A DNA stretch of 64,000 nt. Origin: JASLBX01 sp036374175. GTDB taxonomy: Bacteria > Actinomycetota > Actinomycetes > Jiangellales > Jiangellaceae. This document shows, in pieces, positions 1 through 8,802 of the stretch. The position numbers and the translations under genes were made by a program. The stretch's first letter is position 1; each line of letters opens with the position of its first letter. The notes under the pieces were generated by a model. The model made no database searches and was not told the origin of the DNA. It saw only the letters and a program-made list of their open reading frames with translations. The DNA is taken from NCBI GenBank assembly GCA_036374175.1, contig DASUUH010000022.1:1-64000 (forward strand). The letters run 5' to 3'.

Positions 1-2
1 TC

Positions 3-1460
3 TTGGAATACCTCTGGTCCCACCGGCTTGCCGGCCTCGGGACGGCGACCGCCGTGGCCGTTGCGGCGGGGCTGCTCAGCGCCTGGCTGACCCCTCGAGG
101 TCCGTTGACCACTGCCCACGCGCTGGCGTCGATGGCGGCCGCCTTCGTGGTCGGCGGCGCGGTCGGGCTGGTCACCCGGAGCCGGTGGAGCCTGCTGCTC
201 GCGCCCGTCGTCTTCGTGACAGTCGTCGAGTTGAGCCGGATCGGCCTGGACGGGCTCACGGTGGATGCGATCAGCCTCGGCTCGTTCATGGGTGTTGCCG
301 CTCTGGTCGTCGGCCGCGGCGTGCACGGCATCCTCGTCCTGGGACCGGTGGTGGTCGGCGCGCTCTACGGCGTCTGGCTGGCCACCCGGCTGGGTGGTGC
401 CGCAAAGGTAATGCGGCGCCTCGGGTGGACGGTGACGGTGCTCGCCACGGCGGGCTTGCTGCTGATTGCGGCCGTCGTTGCGCGGCCGGCGTCCACCGAG
501 CCGATCGTCGGCGCCGACGGCGAGCCACTGGCCGGCAGCATCGCCGAACTGGCCACCGTCGAGATCGGGGGGCATGACCAGGTGTTGATGATCCGGGGAA
601 CGAGTGTCGAGAATCCGGTGCTGCTCTTCCTCGCCGGCGGACCGGGCGGCACCGAGATCGGCGGCATGCGAGCGGACGAATCACTCGAGCAGGATTTCGT
701 CGTCGTCACCTGGGATCAGCGCGGAACCGGCAAGTCCTATCCGGCGATCGACCCGACGGAGACGCTGACCGTCGATCAGATGGTGGCGGACACCATCGAG
801 GTAACGAACTACCTGCAAGACCGGTTCGACGCCGACAAGGTGTACCTCGTCGGGCAGTCGTGGGGCACGGTGCTCGGGACGCTGGCCGTCCAGCAACGCC
901 CTGAGCTGTACCACGCCTACGTCGGTACCGGCCAGATGGTCAGCCTTCGCGAGACTGACCTCATGTTCTACGAGGACACCATGGCGTGGGCCGAGCAGAC
1001 CGGCAACGACGGGCTCGCGCAGACGCTCGTCGCCAACGGCCCGCCTCCGTACGACGACGTTCGCGACTACGAGCCGGTCGTCTCGCACGAGCACGACTGG
1101 AACCCCTACCCTGGACTGGCCTCGCTGGTGGAGATGCCGATGAACCTGTTCGTGTCGGAGAACTCCGCGCTCGACATCGTGAACGGCGCTCGCGGGCTGG
1201 CCGACACGTATTCGGTGCTGTACCCGCAGCTGCAGGACATCGACTTCCGGCGGGACGTGACGCGTCTCGAGGTGCCAACCTATCTGGTGCAGGGAGCACA
1301 CGAGGCACGCGGGCGGGCCGTGCTCGCGGACGCGTGGTTCGCGACGCTGGAAGCACCGTCGAAGCAGCTGATCCGCTTCGAGGAGTCGGGACACCGGCCG
1401 TCCTTCGAGGAACCCGATGCGTTCCACGCCGTCATGACCGAGCTCGTCCTCACCGACTGA
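3..1460 (+). CDS. Membrane-anchored alpha/beta hydrolase, S33 proline iminopeptidase-like (5' end at window edge)
   Basis: The first ~165 residues are strongly hydrophobic and could form about five membrane helices. They are followed by an alpha/beta hydrolase domain with the S33 hallmarks: an oxyanion motif GGPGG near residue 210, DQRGTGKS near 238, and the nucleophile elbow GQSWG with Ser at about 286. The catalytic His is probably in ESGHRPS near 462. Where the acid Asp is usually seen (GxxD), this protein has GAHEARGR, so a Glu may serve instead. The in-frame TTG at base 3 is only the first possible start, and the true start may lie upstream of the window. The family includes aminopeptidases and lipase-like hydrolases; the substrate is unknown. 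Confidence 0.75.
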   Translation: MEYLWSHRLAGLGTATAVAVAAGLLSAWLTPRGPLTTAHALASMAAAFVVGGAVGLVTRSRWSLLLAPVVFVTVVELSRIGLDGLTVDAISLGSFMGVAALVVGRGVHGILVLGPVVVGALYGVWLATRLGGAAKVMRRLGWTVTVLATAGLLLIAAVVARPASTEPIVGADGEPLAGSIAELATVEIGGHDQVLMIRGTSVENPVLLFLAGGPGGTEIGGMRADESLEQDFVVVTWDQRGTGKSYPAIDPTETLTVDQMVADTIEVTNYLQDRFDADKVYLVGQSWGTVLGTLAVQQRPELYHAYVGTGQMVSLRETDLMFYEDTMAWAEQTGNDGLAQTLVANGPPPYDDVRDYEPVVSHEHDWNPYPGLASLVEMPMNLFVSENSALDIVNGARGLADTYSVLYPQLQDIDFRRDVTRLEVPTYLVQGAHEARGRAVLADAWFATLEAPSKQLIRFEESGHRPSFEEPDAFHAVMTELVLTD

Positions 1461-1470
1461 TCTTTGTCCG

Positions 1471-1523
1471 TGTCCGGCCGGACAAGTGGCTGACGTGCAT
1501 GAACGCGCCTGTCCGGCCGGACA
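1471..1523. repeat. 39-bp-period palindrome element, copy 1
   Basis: Two perfect copies of the palindrome TGTCCGGCCGGACA (1471-1484 and 1510-1523) with start-to-start distance 39 bp and a 25-bp core between them. It lies between two convergent gene ends. The same architecture recurs at 2588, 11579, 22540 and 34013. Confidence 0.85.
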
Positions 1524-1556
1524 ACTCGAATAGGTGGGTGCGCAGACGAGTTGAGT

Positions 1557-2507
1557 TCAGTCGTCGAGAGCGCGGCGCAGCTGATTAACAACGGTGAGCT
1601 CGTCCACGTAGAGGGCAACGGTCGGGAACCGGAGTAGCCTGTCGCCGCCGATGACGAGCTCGTTCGCCCTGGACATGTCGTGCCAGTAACTGCCGACTAT
1701 GAGATGAGCCGCGCCGTCGATCTCGATCAGCCAGATCTTGCCGCGCCGGGATCGCATCTTTACGTCGACGTAGCGTCGCCGCCCTGCGCTGTCGAGCCGA
1801 ACCGACTGACGAATCGGCGTCGGAAGACCGTACCGCCGCGTAAGCCGACCGAAATCGACTTCGGACAACGCCTGGGCGCCGCCGGCCACGTCGTGCAGGA
1901 CTGTACGCAGCAGACGACGGTGGCGTACGAGACCGACCGTGCCCAACTCGGCAAGTAGCCGCTCAGTCGTGGTCAAGCGTTGCTGTACCGAAGCGATCAG
2001 CAAGCCGCAGGCACTCCGGGCGTGTTTGGTCCACGCCGCCGCATCTATGACGCTCCTGTCGATCCGAACCATCGGCGGAAGAAGATTCGGTTGCGGATCC
2101 GTTGCCGGCCGGTATCGGCGTGATTCGTGCAACCTGAGCGGCAGCGGCAGGTCGGGCGGCGTCGTCCCCTTCTTCACCAAGACGTGGATGTCGCCGTCTT
2201 CCCAACCCTTGAGACCATGGCGAGCGGCTGCGCTGCGACCACAGAGCGCGGCTTTGGAACCACAGCCCAGAACTGCCGCCATTTCCTGCTGCTCAGGCGT
2301 GAGTGGCCCGTTGTGGGTGCCGACGACCGTCGAGCCGACGGCCTGCCATCTACCCCATCCGAGCTGTTGTTTGATGTCGTCACGACTCATGCCCAGCGAC
2401 ATCAGCTGATCAATGCGGGCCACACCCCGCTGGCGGTCGAACAGTGCGGCGACCGGGTCGAGTTCAGCAGCACTTGTCATGCCTTCCAGGCTGACGGCAC
2501 GGGCCAT
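1557..2507 (-). CDS. DUF559/AbiEi-like protein with VSR-type endonuclease fold
   Basis: A protein of 316 residues. The N-terminal part looks like the short helix-turn-helix region of AbiEi/DUF559 proteins (VARIDQLMSLGMSRDDI). The C-terminal part holds the IEIDGAAH motif and a following helix typical of the DUF559 branch of the VSR/restriction-endonuclease-like fold. Such proteins are common and often multi-copy in actinomycetes, and their role is not established. The reading frame stays open upstream to 2690 but there it only translates the palindromic repeat DNA. I therefore chose ATG at 2507; ATG at 2480 is an alternative. Confidence 0.65.
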   Translation of the reverse strand: MARAVSLEGMTSAAELDPVAALFDRQRGVARIDQLMSLGMSRDDIKQQLGWGRWQAVGSTVVGTHNGPLTPEQQEMAAVLGCGSKAALCGRSAAARHGLKGWEDGDIHVLVKKGTTPPDLPLPLRLHESRRYRPATDPQPNLLPPMVRIDRSVIDAAAWTKHARSACGLLIASVQQRLTTTERLLAELGTVGLVRHRRLLRTVLHDVAGGAQALSEVDFGRLTRRYGLPTPIRQSVRLDSAGRRRYVDVKMRSRRGKIWLIEIDGAAHLIVGSYWHDMSRANELVIGGDRLLRFPTVALYVDELTVVNQLRRALDD

Positions 2508-2587
2508 ACCCGCAGAGTCTGCTGAGCCGATCTGTGGATGACGCGGCGGCGACCGGGCTAGGTGTGGATAACCAAGCCCGCCCGACG

Positions 2588-2640
2588 TGTCCGGCCGGAC
2601 AACATGTCCACCAGCGGCTCTACGCCAGTCCGGCCGGACA
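2588..2640. repeat. 39-bp-period palindrome element, copy 2
   Basis: TGTCCGGCCGGACA at 2588-2601 and a one-base variant (first T to A) at 2627-2640, spaced exactly 39 bp. It lies in the divergent promoter gap between the DUF559 gene and the ArsR-rhodanese gene. The flank after the second palindrome (GTTTCGAGTT) also matches the spacer seen at 22593-22611. Confidence 0.8.
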
Positions 2641-2707
2641 ACCCGCAGACGTTTCGAGTTGCACGTCCGCCCAGCAGTACGATGTTCCAAAGCAGATTGG
2701 AAGAACC

Positions 2708-3376
2708 ATGGCGCGGGACGAATCGAAGGCAGCCCTGTACGAGCAGTTCGCCCGGGTGGGCAAAGCGCTGTCGAACCCCGTACGCCTGGAACTGCTCGAC
2801 TTGCTGGCCCAGGGCGAGCGCAGCGTGGAAGATCTCGCCGAGGCGGCCGGGATGCGCCTGAGCAATACGTCGGCGCAGTTGAAGGTGCTCGCCCAAGCGG
2901 GGCTACTCACGACCCGGCGGGCCGGCACCCGGGTCTTCTACCGAGTCGCCGACACGCAGGTCGACGTACTGGTTGGACAACTCAAGGAGTTGGCCCGCAA
3001 GCGCTTAGCCGACGTAGAACGCGCCGCTCAGGAGTACCTCGGCGACGTGGACGCCCTCGAGCCGGTGAGCCTGGCCGAGTTGGCCGCCCGCACCGACGCA
3101 GGCGACCTAGTGATCCTCGACGTCCGGCCGCCCGAGGAGTTCAATTCCGCCCACATTCCCGCTGCGATCAACATTCCACTCGACCAGCTGGCGTCGCGGC
3201 TCACCGACCTGCCCAAGGACGCTCACATCGTCGCCTATTGCAGGCACCGCTACTGTGTCCTCGCTCCGCAGGCAGTCCGGATACTGCGAGACCACCAGTA
3301 CGACGCCCGGCCGCTCGACGGCGGTATTCCTGAGTGGCGGCAGGCCGGCTTCAAGCTTTCCCAACAAGCTCACTGA
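2708..3376 (+). CDS. ArsR-family regulator fused to a rhodanese domain
   Basis: A protein of 222 residues. Residues ~10-95 form an ArsR winged helix (SNPVRLELLDLLAQGERSVE, then a LSNTSAQLKVL recognition region). Residues ~125-220 form a rhodanese domain with an active-site loop CRHRYC between conserved VAY and VLA segments. ArsR-rhodanese fusions are a known family thought to sense sulfur or redox state; that role here is inference. ATG at 2708 is preceded by GGAAG at good spacing. The upstream in-frame extension to 2534 runs through repeat DNA and is unlikely to be translated. Confidence 0.85.
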   Translation: MARDESKAALYEQFARVGKALSNPVRLELLDLLAQGERSVEDLAEAAGMRLSNTSAQLKVLAQAGLLTTRRAGTRVFYRVADTQVDVLVGQLKELARKRLADVERAAQEYLGDVDALEPVSLAELAARTDAGDLVILDVRPPEEFNSAHIPAAINIPLDQLASRLTDLPKDAHIVAYCRHRYCVLAPQAVRILRDHQYDARPLDGGIPEWRQAGFKLSQQAH

Positions 3377-3398
3377 GCAGAAGACGGGATGCAACAAG

Positions 3399-4484
3399 TC
3401 ACCGAAGCGTCACGTCAGCCGACGGGGCCGCCAGCTCGACCCACGTGTTGCCCGGCGAAAGCAGCAGCTCACGATCTCCCTCGGAGTGGAAGACGAAGGG
3501 CTCGTCGACGCCTGCTTTGGACCACGTCCCAGTGATCGACTGACCGCCGGCCAGTGCCACGAAATCCCCCGAACCGTCGACGAGTTGCAGAATGGGCACC
3601 GGTGCCCCGCGACCGCCACCGATCTTTCCGCGTTCTGACGCCACATCGAGCACCAGCACGTTGACCGCACTGACCTGAACCTCATCCGCAGTCGTGTGCG
3701 CACCCCACGGCTGCTCGCGCAGGTAACGTCCGCTGGCGTCGTCGTACGTCCACGTCACGCTCCAACCGGGACCGTACGGAATCTCCACGGCCGCACCGCG
3801 GTCGCCGGCCAGCTCCGCAGAGCTGGGCTCGTCGTCCGGCGCGTAGTCGAAGTAAGGCGCCGGGGCGGCCGTGAAATCGGACAGCTCCAGCAGGACGGCC
3901 GGCTTGGCGAACACGTGATCGGGGCGTGGCCGCGCACTGTCAATGACGTACGCGTCGGAACCGGGCACCCGAAGCGTGCCCAGGTTGTCGACGGTCGCGA
4001 CGGAGTCGAGGTAGTCCATGACCCACTCGGCGCCCATCGTGTTGCCGAACACCGGCGCCAGCGGGCTCAGCAGTGGCGCATCCATCGGACGGCCCGACCG
4101 CACCGGGCCGACCGACTCCGGCAGGTCGGAGTGGAAGACGGCGAGCAAGCGGGTGTACGAAACGCCGATCGGCTCGACGAACACGATGTCGGCTCGGTCG
4201 ACGCCCAACTGCGGGTGCGCCTGCTCGACGTCCGAGACTTTGATCGCGACGGCCGGGTAGCTCAGATCGGCCTCGGTGACCAACCCGGTCAGCGGAGCCC
4301 GCAATTCCTCGGGAGATGGTGCGGCACTGGTTGGCACGGTGGCCGCCGGCTCGTCCGGGACGGTGACGTCCGAATCACCGCCGCTATCCCCTTCGCGACT
4401 CAACAGGACACCCAGAACGGTCGCACCGGCCAGGACGGCGACCACAACAGCCGCTGCCGCGCCGAGCTTCCTGCCACGATCCAC
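3399..4484 (-). CDS. DUF3048 (YerB-family) exported protein
   Basis: A protein of 361 residues with one N-terminal membrane segment (about residues 8-28) and a Ser/Pro/Thr-rich linker. Two DUF3048 halves follow: PAVAIKVSDVEQAHPQLGV, ADIVFVEPIG, TRLLAVFHSD and VGPVRSGRP in the first, and the C-terminal DUF3048_C region ending near TWVEL. YerB-family proteins are envelope-associated with unknown function. The start is GTG at 4484 with GGGAAGG five bases upstream. The gene is convergent with the ArsR-rhodanese gene, with a 22-bp gap. Confidence 0.85.
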   Translation of the reverse strand: MDRGRKLGAAAAVVVAVLAGATVLGVLLSREGDSGGDSDVTVPDEPAATVPTSAAPSPEELRAPLTGLVTEADLSYPAVAIKVSDVEQAHPQLGVDRADIVFVEPIGVSYTRLLAVFHSDLPESVGPVRSGRPMDAPLLSPLAPVFGNTMGAEWVMDYLDSVATVDNLGTLRVPGSDAYVIDSARPRPDHVFAKPAVLLELSDFTAAPAPYFDYAPDDEPSSAELAGDRGAAVEIPYGPGWSVTWTYDDASGRYLREQPWGAHTTADEVQVSAVNVLVLDVASERGKIGGGRGAPVPILQLVDGSGDFVALAGGQSITGTWSKAGVDEPFVFHSEGDRELLLSPGNTWVELAAPSADVTLR

Positions 4485-4515
4485 GCCGGCCTTCCCATCG
4501 GCCGCCAGCCGCCGA

Positions 4516-4986
4516 TCAGGCGGCCCGGTACGGCATCACGACATCGGTACGCCACGTGTTCGGGTCCGGTTCGGCTTGCGGATCGCTGAAGTACAGCTCC
4601 CAGTGCGGCCCCAGTTCGGCATACCCCCGGGCTTCGAGCCAAGACCGGATCGCTTCGTAGGCGAGTTCCAGATCCTCGTAGCGGCCCAGGTGGGTCGCAA
4701 CAGCGGCATGGCCGGCGGGCAACGCCGACGGTTCGACACGGCCGTCTCCGTTCACCTCACGCGCGCAGGGAAATCCTGCCTCCACCGCGACGTCGCCGGC
4801 CAGAAATGTCAAGCGGGCGAACGGCGGGCCGACCGGATCTACTCCCTCCTTACGGAGGTAATCGTGGACCATTCGGTAGCAGTTCGCCAGCCACGCGCCG
4901 ATCTCGCGCGCCGGCATCTCGCCACGCATCACCGCCGTGGGCTGGCGAGTCAGAGTCACCTCGTTGATGTCATACGACGCGGCCAT
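4516..4986 (-). CDS. GyrI-like / AraC effector-binding-domain protein
   Basis: A protein of 156 residues resembling stand-alone GyrI-like small-molecule-binding domains: a first beta strand YDINEVTLTRQPTAVMRG, an AGDVAVEAGFPC segment, then LPAGHAAVATHLGRYEDL and a C-terminal WELYFSDP segment. The family binds small cationic or hydrophobic ligands, often as multidrug or stress sensors; the ligand here is unknown. ATG at 4986 has GGAGG eight bases upstream, which decides against the longer frame starting at 5031. Confidence 0.8.
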   Translation of the reverse strand: MAASYDINEVTLTRQPTAVMRGEMPAREIGAWLANCYRMVHDYLRKEGVDPVGPPFARLTFLAGDVAVEAGFPCAREVNGDGRVEPSALPAGHAAVATHLGRYEDLELAYEAIRSWLEARGYAELGPHWELYFSDPQAEPDPNTWRTDVVMPYRAA

Positions 4987-5118
4987 CGCGAGCACCTCCA
5001 AATGGGGCAGTCCTACCCTCGATTTGATCATCGTCTCGCGAGACCGCGATGAGTAGGGACGTTGGACCGGTGCCGGCAGGACCGATGGCGTGCCATTGCC
5101 GCCGAACGTCCCGGCGGA

Positions 5119-5556
5119 TCAGCCCTCCCGGAAGATCTGGACTTCCAGAGCCAGCACGCTGAGCTGGACGAGCATCTGCGGCGTGACGTTTACTTCGTCG
5201 ATCAAGGCCAGCTCGAGTGGTACCAGCGCGTCGCGCTGCAGCCGGGCCAGCTCAGCATCGTCGTCCTCACACCTGCTCACCAACGAGGCGGCGACCCGCG
5301 AACGCGCCTGATGCCAGGTCATCCGCTGGTGTCGCAACGGCAGCGACATCCGGGCCAGCTGCCGGACTCGCTCGGGTGAGCCATGCGCGACCGGGTTCAG
5401 CATCATCCACGCGGCTCGCGGAATCTGCCCGAGGGCCCCGGACTCACGGATGTAATCGAGGTAGTCGCCCGACAGGAAGGCGGCACACTCACCGGCCACC
5501 GTCGGGACGCCTGTCTCTGCCGCGTCCGGCCACCTCTTCCCGAGCGGTTCGCCCAT
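5119..5556 (-). CDS. Conserved hypothetical protein, unknown function
   Basis: A 145-residue soluble protein that I do not recognise. It has an acidic, mostly helical composition (AGECAAFLSGDYLDYIRESG, then a long helix with LARLQRDALVPLELALID) and no signal peptide or membrane segment. ATG at 5556 is preceded by GGGAGG about ten bases upstream; a GTG two codons earlier is also possible. The frame is open further upstream to 5682, but that part overlaps the 3' end of the deacetylase gene. Confidence 0.5.
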   Translation of the reverse strand: MGEPLGKRWPDAAETGVPTVAGECAAFLSGDYLDYIRESGALGQIPRAAWMMLNPVAHGSPERVRQLARMSLPLRHQRMTWHQARSRVAASLVSRCEDDDAELARLQRDALVPLELALIDEVNVTPQMLVQLSVLALEVQIFREG

Positions 5557-5678
5557 GATCACCCGACCTCCCTTCGTCGTTCTGTGGCCTCGTACCCGTA
5601 CTTTCGCCCCATAGACAATTCCCTTAGCCGCAGTCATGAACATGGCCGTACGGCTTGGTCGATCAGGGTCGAACGTCC

Positions 5679-6569
5679 TCAACTCAACAGAGCGTCGAGG
5701 GTGACGAAGCGATACCCGGCAGCCCGCAACGCCGCGATGACATCGGGCAGGGCGTCGGCGTCAAGCATCGTGCCGTCGGTCGGGTGCGAGCCGACGTGCA
5801 TGAGCACGATCTGCCCAGGGGTGGCTGTGCTGACGACCCGTTGGGTCACCTCTTCGGCGCTGCGGCCGCCGCTGGTCCCCTGCCAGCCGAGGGTGTCGAC
5901 GGTCCAGCGGACCGCGACGTAGCCTAAGTTGTTGATCGCTTCGATGGTCCGCGCGTCGCGATCGCCGAACGGAAAGCGGAACAGCGGCCGTGGATCTCCC
6001 GCCGCGAAGTCGACGATGTCGCGTTCGGCGCCCCGGACCTCTTCCTGTATCTGACCGGACGTCAGCGACGTGAACTCCGGGTGGGTCACCGAGTGGTTCC
6101 CCAGCCGATGCCCGGCTGCGGTGATCGACCTGCTCTCCTCAGGAAACTGGCGGACGAACCTCCCTGTAAGGAAGAACGTTCCGGGCACACCCTCGTCGGC
6201 GAGCGTCGCCAGGATCCTAGGCAGCGCATCGGCGTTGGCTCCCGCATCGAAGGTGAGCGCCACGACCTTGTCGCCTGTGGGGATGCGCTCGACATCGGCG
6301 CCGAGCAGATCGTCCGGCACCGCAGGTGCGTCCGCGGGCGGTGCCGGTGGGTGACCCGTCGGCTCCGCCGTCGGTTCCGCCGGCGCGGTGGTGGACGGCT
6401 CGGCCGGAATCATCGTCGCGGTGGCCCGCGGCATGGCCGGCTCCGGTGTGGCCGTCGAGGTCGGTCCCGAGGTGGCTGCCGGCGCTTCACCGGGCTCCTG
6501 GCCGCAGGCCGCGCCGGCCAGCGTGGCGAGAACCACCGCCACCCAGGCCACCGACCGCATCCGCGCCAT
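5679..6569 (-). CDS. Polysaccharide deacetylase (NodB homology domain), probable lipoprotein
   Basis: A protein of 296 residues with an N-terminal export signal and a Cys at residue 22 (LATLAGAAC), suggesting lipidation. A Pro/Thr/Ala-rich linker to about residue 85 leads to a NodB domain: TFDAGANADALP (motif 1, with Ala where a second Asp is usual), HSVTHPEF (the metal-binding HxxxH), RFPFGDRDART and a final LMHVG motif. Such enzymes remove acetyl groups from peptidoglycan or other polymers outside the cell. The TFDAG variant is common in the BH1302-like branch. Confidence 0.88.
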   Translation of the reverse strand: MARMRSVAWVAVVLATLAGAACGQEPGEAPAATSGPTSTATPEPAMPRATATMIPAEPSTTAPAEPTAEPTGHPPAPPADAPAVPDDLLGADVERIPTGDKVVALTFDAGANADALPRILATLADEGVPGTFFLTGRFVRQFPEESRSITAAGHRLGNHSVTHPEFTSLTSGQIQEEVRGAERDIVDFAAGDPRPLFRFPFGDRDARTIEAINNLGYVAVRWTVDTLGWQGTSGGRSAEEVTQRVVSTATPGQIVLMHVGSHPTDGTMLDADALPDVIAALRAAGYRFVTLDALLS

Positions 6570-6662
6570 CTATCCAACCCCCAACATCAGTCTGGTGAGC
6601 GCATCGGTAACACGCCTAGGGCGGCAATGCCGTTGACACCTGGCCGAACGGCCCATCATGCA

Positions 6663-6676
6663 GTGACATGTGTCCC
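6663..6676. promoter_or_regulatory. Weak DosR-box-like palindrome upstream of CBS-BON gene
   Basis: The 14-mer GTGACATGTGTCCC matches 10 of 14 positions of the DosR core GGGACTTTAGTCCC. It lies 50 bp before the CBS-BON start, a typical operator position. It is degenerate, so support is weak. Confidence 0.25.
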
Positions 6677-6725
6677 TGCCGGATGCGGCGTGACTCGATG
6701 AGGCTGGACGGTAAAGGAGGCGGCC

Positions 6726-7406
6726 ATGACAACTCATTGGACGGTCGCTGACGTAATGACCACGGACGTCGTCACCGTGGATCTGTTGGCTACCTATAAA
6801 GACATTGTTCGTGTGCTGTCCGAGCACCGCGTGAGCGCGGTACCGGTTGTCGACGATGAGACGCGGGTTCTAGGCGTGGTCTCGGAAACCGACCTGCTGC
6901 GCAAGGAAGAACAGCTCACGCCGTGGCGGTCGCAACGACTCGCTCGCCGGGGTGATCGGGCCGTGCGTGCCAAAGCCGCGGCCGTCATTGCCGCCGAGTT
7001 GATGACCGCGCCACCCATCTGTGTCGGGCTGGGGACATCTCTGCCGGTCGCCGCACGGCTCATGTCCGACCACGACATCACCCGGCTGGTCGTCGTGAAC
7101 GCCGATGGCCGCCTCGCCGGCATCGTCAGCCGCAGCGACCTGTTGAGGGTGTTCCTCGCTCCGGACGACGAACTCCAAGAGCGGGTGGTACGCCGGCTCG
7201 TTCGCGACGCTCTTTGGGAAGACCCGCTTGCGGTGCACGCCGAGGTCCACAACGGGATCGTGACGCTCACCGGAGAGCTCGAGCGCAGGTCACTGGTGTC
7301 GATCGCGGTGCAGTTCGCTCGGACGGTCGACGGCGTCGTCGGAGTGGTGAACCACCTCGGTTACCTCGCCGACGACACCGATCTCGATCCACAGCGGACG
7401 GCCTAG
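6726..7406 (+). CDS. Two CBS domains plus BON domain protein
   Basis: A protein of 226 residues: CBS 1 (about 8-65; VADVMTTDVVTV, SAVPVVDDE, GVVSETDLL), CBS 2 (about 90-150; AAELMTAPPICV, LVVVNADGRLAGIVSRSDLL) and a C-terminal BON domain (about 155-218; VHNGIVTLTGELERRS). CBS pairs bind adenine nucleotides and BON domains are often membrane- or lipid-associated. The combination is frequent in actinobacterial stress or dormancy gene sets. A strong AAAGGAGG precedes ATG at 6726. It is convergent with its own paralogue at 7440. Confidence 0.9.
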   Translation: MTTHWTVADVMTTDVVTVDLLATYKDIVRVLSEHRVSAVPVVDDETRVLGVVSETDLLRKEEQLTPWRSQRLARRGDRAVRAKAAAVIAAELMTAPPICVGLGTSLPVAARLMSDHDITRLVVVNADGRLAGIVSRSDLLRVFLAPDDELQERVVRRLVRDALWEDPLAVHAEVHNGIVTLTGELERRSLVSIAVQFARTVDGVVGVVNHLGYLADDTDLDPQRTA

Positions 7407-7439
7407 CCGCACCGCTACCGGGGCGCCAATGGGCCGTAG

Positions 7440-8108
7440 CTACCTGACGAGCTTGGAATCGTCCCAGCGGTACGCCACGTCGGTGTGGACGTCGACCACG
7501 CTATCGACCTCACGGGTCAGCCGCTCGGCGATCTCGACGCTGCTACGCCTGCCCAGTTCGCCGGTCAGCGTCACCACGCCGTCGCGAACCTGGACGCCGA
7601 TCGAGCCGTCCTCGGTGAGCAGTACGTGCGAGGCGAGCAACTGCTCGATCTCCTCGGCGATCGCGACGTCCGTGCGGAGGAACGCACTGACCAGGTCGGC
7701 CCGGCTGACGATGCCGATCAGTTCGCCGCCGGCCATCACGGGCAGCCGCTTGACCCCGTGGCTTGCCATGTACCGGGCTGTTTCGGCAAGCGTCGCGTCC
7801 GGGCCGATCGTGACGGCCGGAGACGTCATGACATCGCGCGCGGTGCCACCTACAGCCTTGGCCAGGGTGCGCCGCAACCGGCTGATCACCGTCGGTCGAC
7901 GGGGCTTCCCTCCTCGGTCGCGGTAGCCCTCCTTGTACAGGAGGTCGGCCTCGGAAACCACCCCGACAAGCCGGCCTTCCTCGTCGAGGACAGGCAGCGC
8001 GCTGACATTGTTCTCGGCCAGCCGCCGTGCGACCTCTTTGAACGACGTGTCGGTACGTACGGTGATCACGTCACGAGTCATAACGTCACGCACAGTGAGC
8101 CGTCGCAT
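7440..8108 (-). CDS. Two CBS domains plus BON domain protein (paralogue)
   Basis: A protein of 222 residues with the same layout as the neighbour at 6726: CBS 1 (VRDVMTRDVITV, SALPVLDEEGRLVG, VVSEADLLYKEG), CBS 2 (ARDVMTSPAVTI, HGVKRLPVMAGGELIGIVSRADL) and BON (VRDGVVTLTGELGRRSSVE). ATG at 8108 follows TTGGAGGGCATC. The longer frame to 8189 lacks a ribosome site. The two paralogues end 34 bp apart, tail to tail, which suggests an old inverted duplication. Confidence 0.9.
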   Translation of the reverse strand: MRRLTVRDVMTRDVITVRTDTSFKEVARRLAENNVSALPVLDEEGRLVGVVSEADLLYKEGYRDRGGKPRRPTVISRLRRTLAKAVGGTARDVMTSPAVTIGPDATLAETARYMASHGVKRLPVMAGGELIGIVSRADLVSAFLRTDVAIAEEIEQLLASHVLLTEDGSIGVQVRDGVVTLTGELGRRSSVEIAERLTREVDSVVDVHTDVAYRWDDSKLVR

Positions 8109-8330
8109 GATGCCCTCCAACCTCGCGATTGTCGTATAAGGGGGTCCAACTCCCCCCTTCCATCCCGCCACGACCGCGTTAGTGGTCAACAGGGCCGTTG
8201 GTCATGATTCGGCATGCCATGTGCCCTCCACCGCGAACATGCCGGTGACGTGCTGCGGTAAGGCACGGCATGATGATCACGGCCGTGATCGCGGCTGGCG
8301 TGGTCGCGCTTGTCGAGCCTTGTCCGGAAC

Positions 8331-8792
8331 TCAACCGCCGGATGAGGAGTCGCCGTGGGGAACGACACTGATTCCGCCCGAGCTCTCCAGGACGGCCCAT
8401 TTAACCTGATCGAGGCGTTCTACGCCGTGCGCCTCCCGGCCGGCCGTTACAACGTCGTCCTCCGTCAAATGGAACTTCGCGAGGACGTCCGGAAGCGGGC
8501 GTCCGTCCTCGACAAGGATCGCCGGAACGCTCTGCGTCCAGCGCTGAAACCACCCGAACCGCCATGCTAAGTAATCCGACGCGCGGTCTAAGAGCAGTAG
8601 GGTGGCGATCACAAGTGCGGCTTGGGTCAGCGAGAAATCCTCTCCCAGCAGCGCCTGCTGAGCCGCCTCCCCCACGATAAGGAGAATGACGAAGTCGAAT
8701 GTCGTCACCTGGGACAGCGACCGCTTTCCGGTGAGGCGCAGGAGCACCAACAAGATTAGGTAAAGTGCAAGTGCCCGCAAAACAGCATCCAC
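8331..8792 (-). CDS. DUF421 (YetF/YcaP-type) membrane protein
   Basis: A protein of 153 residues with two or three N-terminal helices (LALYLILLVLLRLTGKRSLS, VILLIVGEAAQQALL, AALVIATLLLLDRA) followed by the soluble DUF421 domain (VPAILVEDGRPL, LHLTEDDV-like segment, VKWAVLESSGGISVVP). TGKRSLSQ and the FDFVILLIVGE region are family hallmarks. The function is unknown. AAGGAG lies ten bases before ATG at 8792. It is the second gene of an operon, ten bases after the gene at 8803-9288. Confidence 0.85.
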   Translation of the reverse strand: MDAVLRALALYLILLVLLRLTGKRSLSQVTTFDFVILLIVGEAAQQALLGEDFSLTQAALVIATLLLLDRASDYLAWRFGWFQRWTQSVPAILVEDGRPLPDVLAKFHLTEDDVVTAGREAHGVERLDQVKWAVLESSGGISVVPHGDSSSGG

Positions 8793-8802
8793 CGAAATCT
8801 CC

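Noticed and set aside
681..1427. 248-codon ORF on the minus strand
   Set aside because: It is antisense to the hydrolase gene, with arginine/valine-rich composition and no recognisable domain, a common shadow in high-GC DNA.
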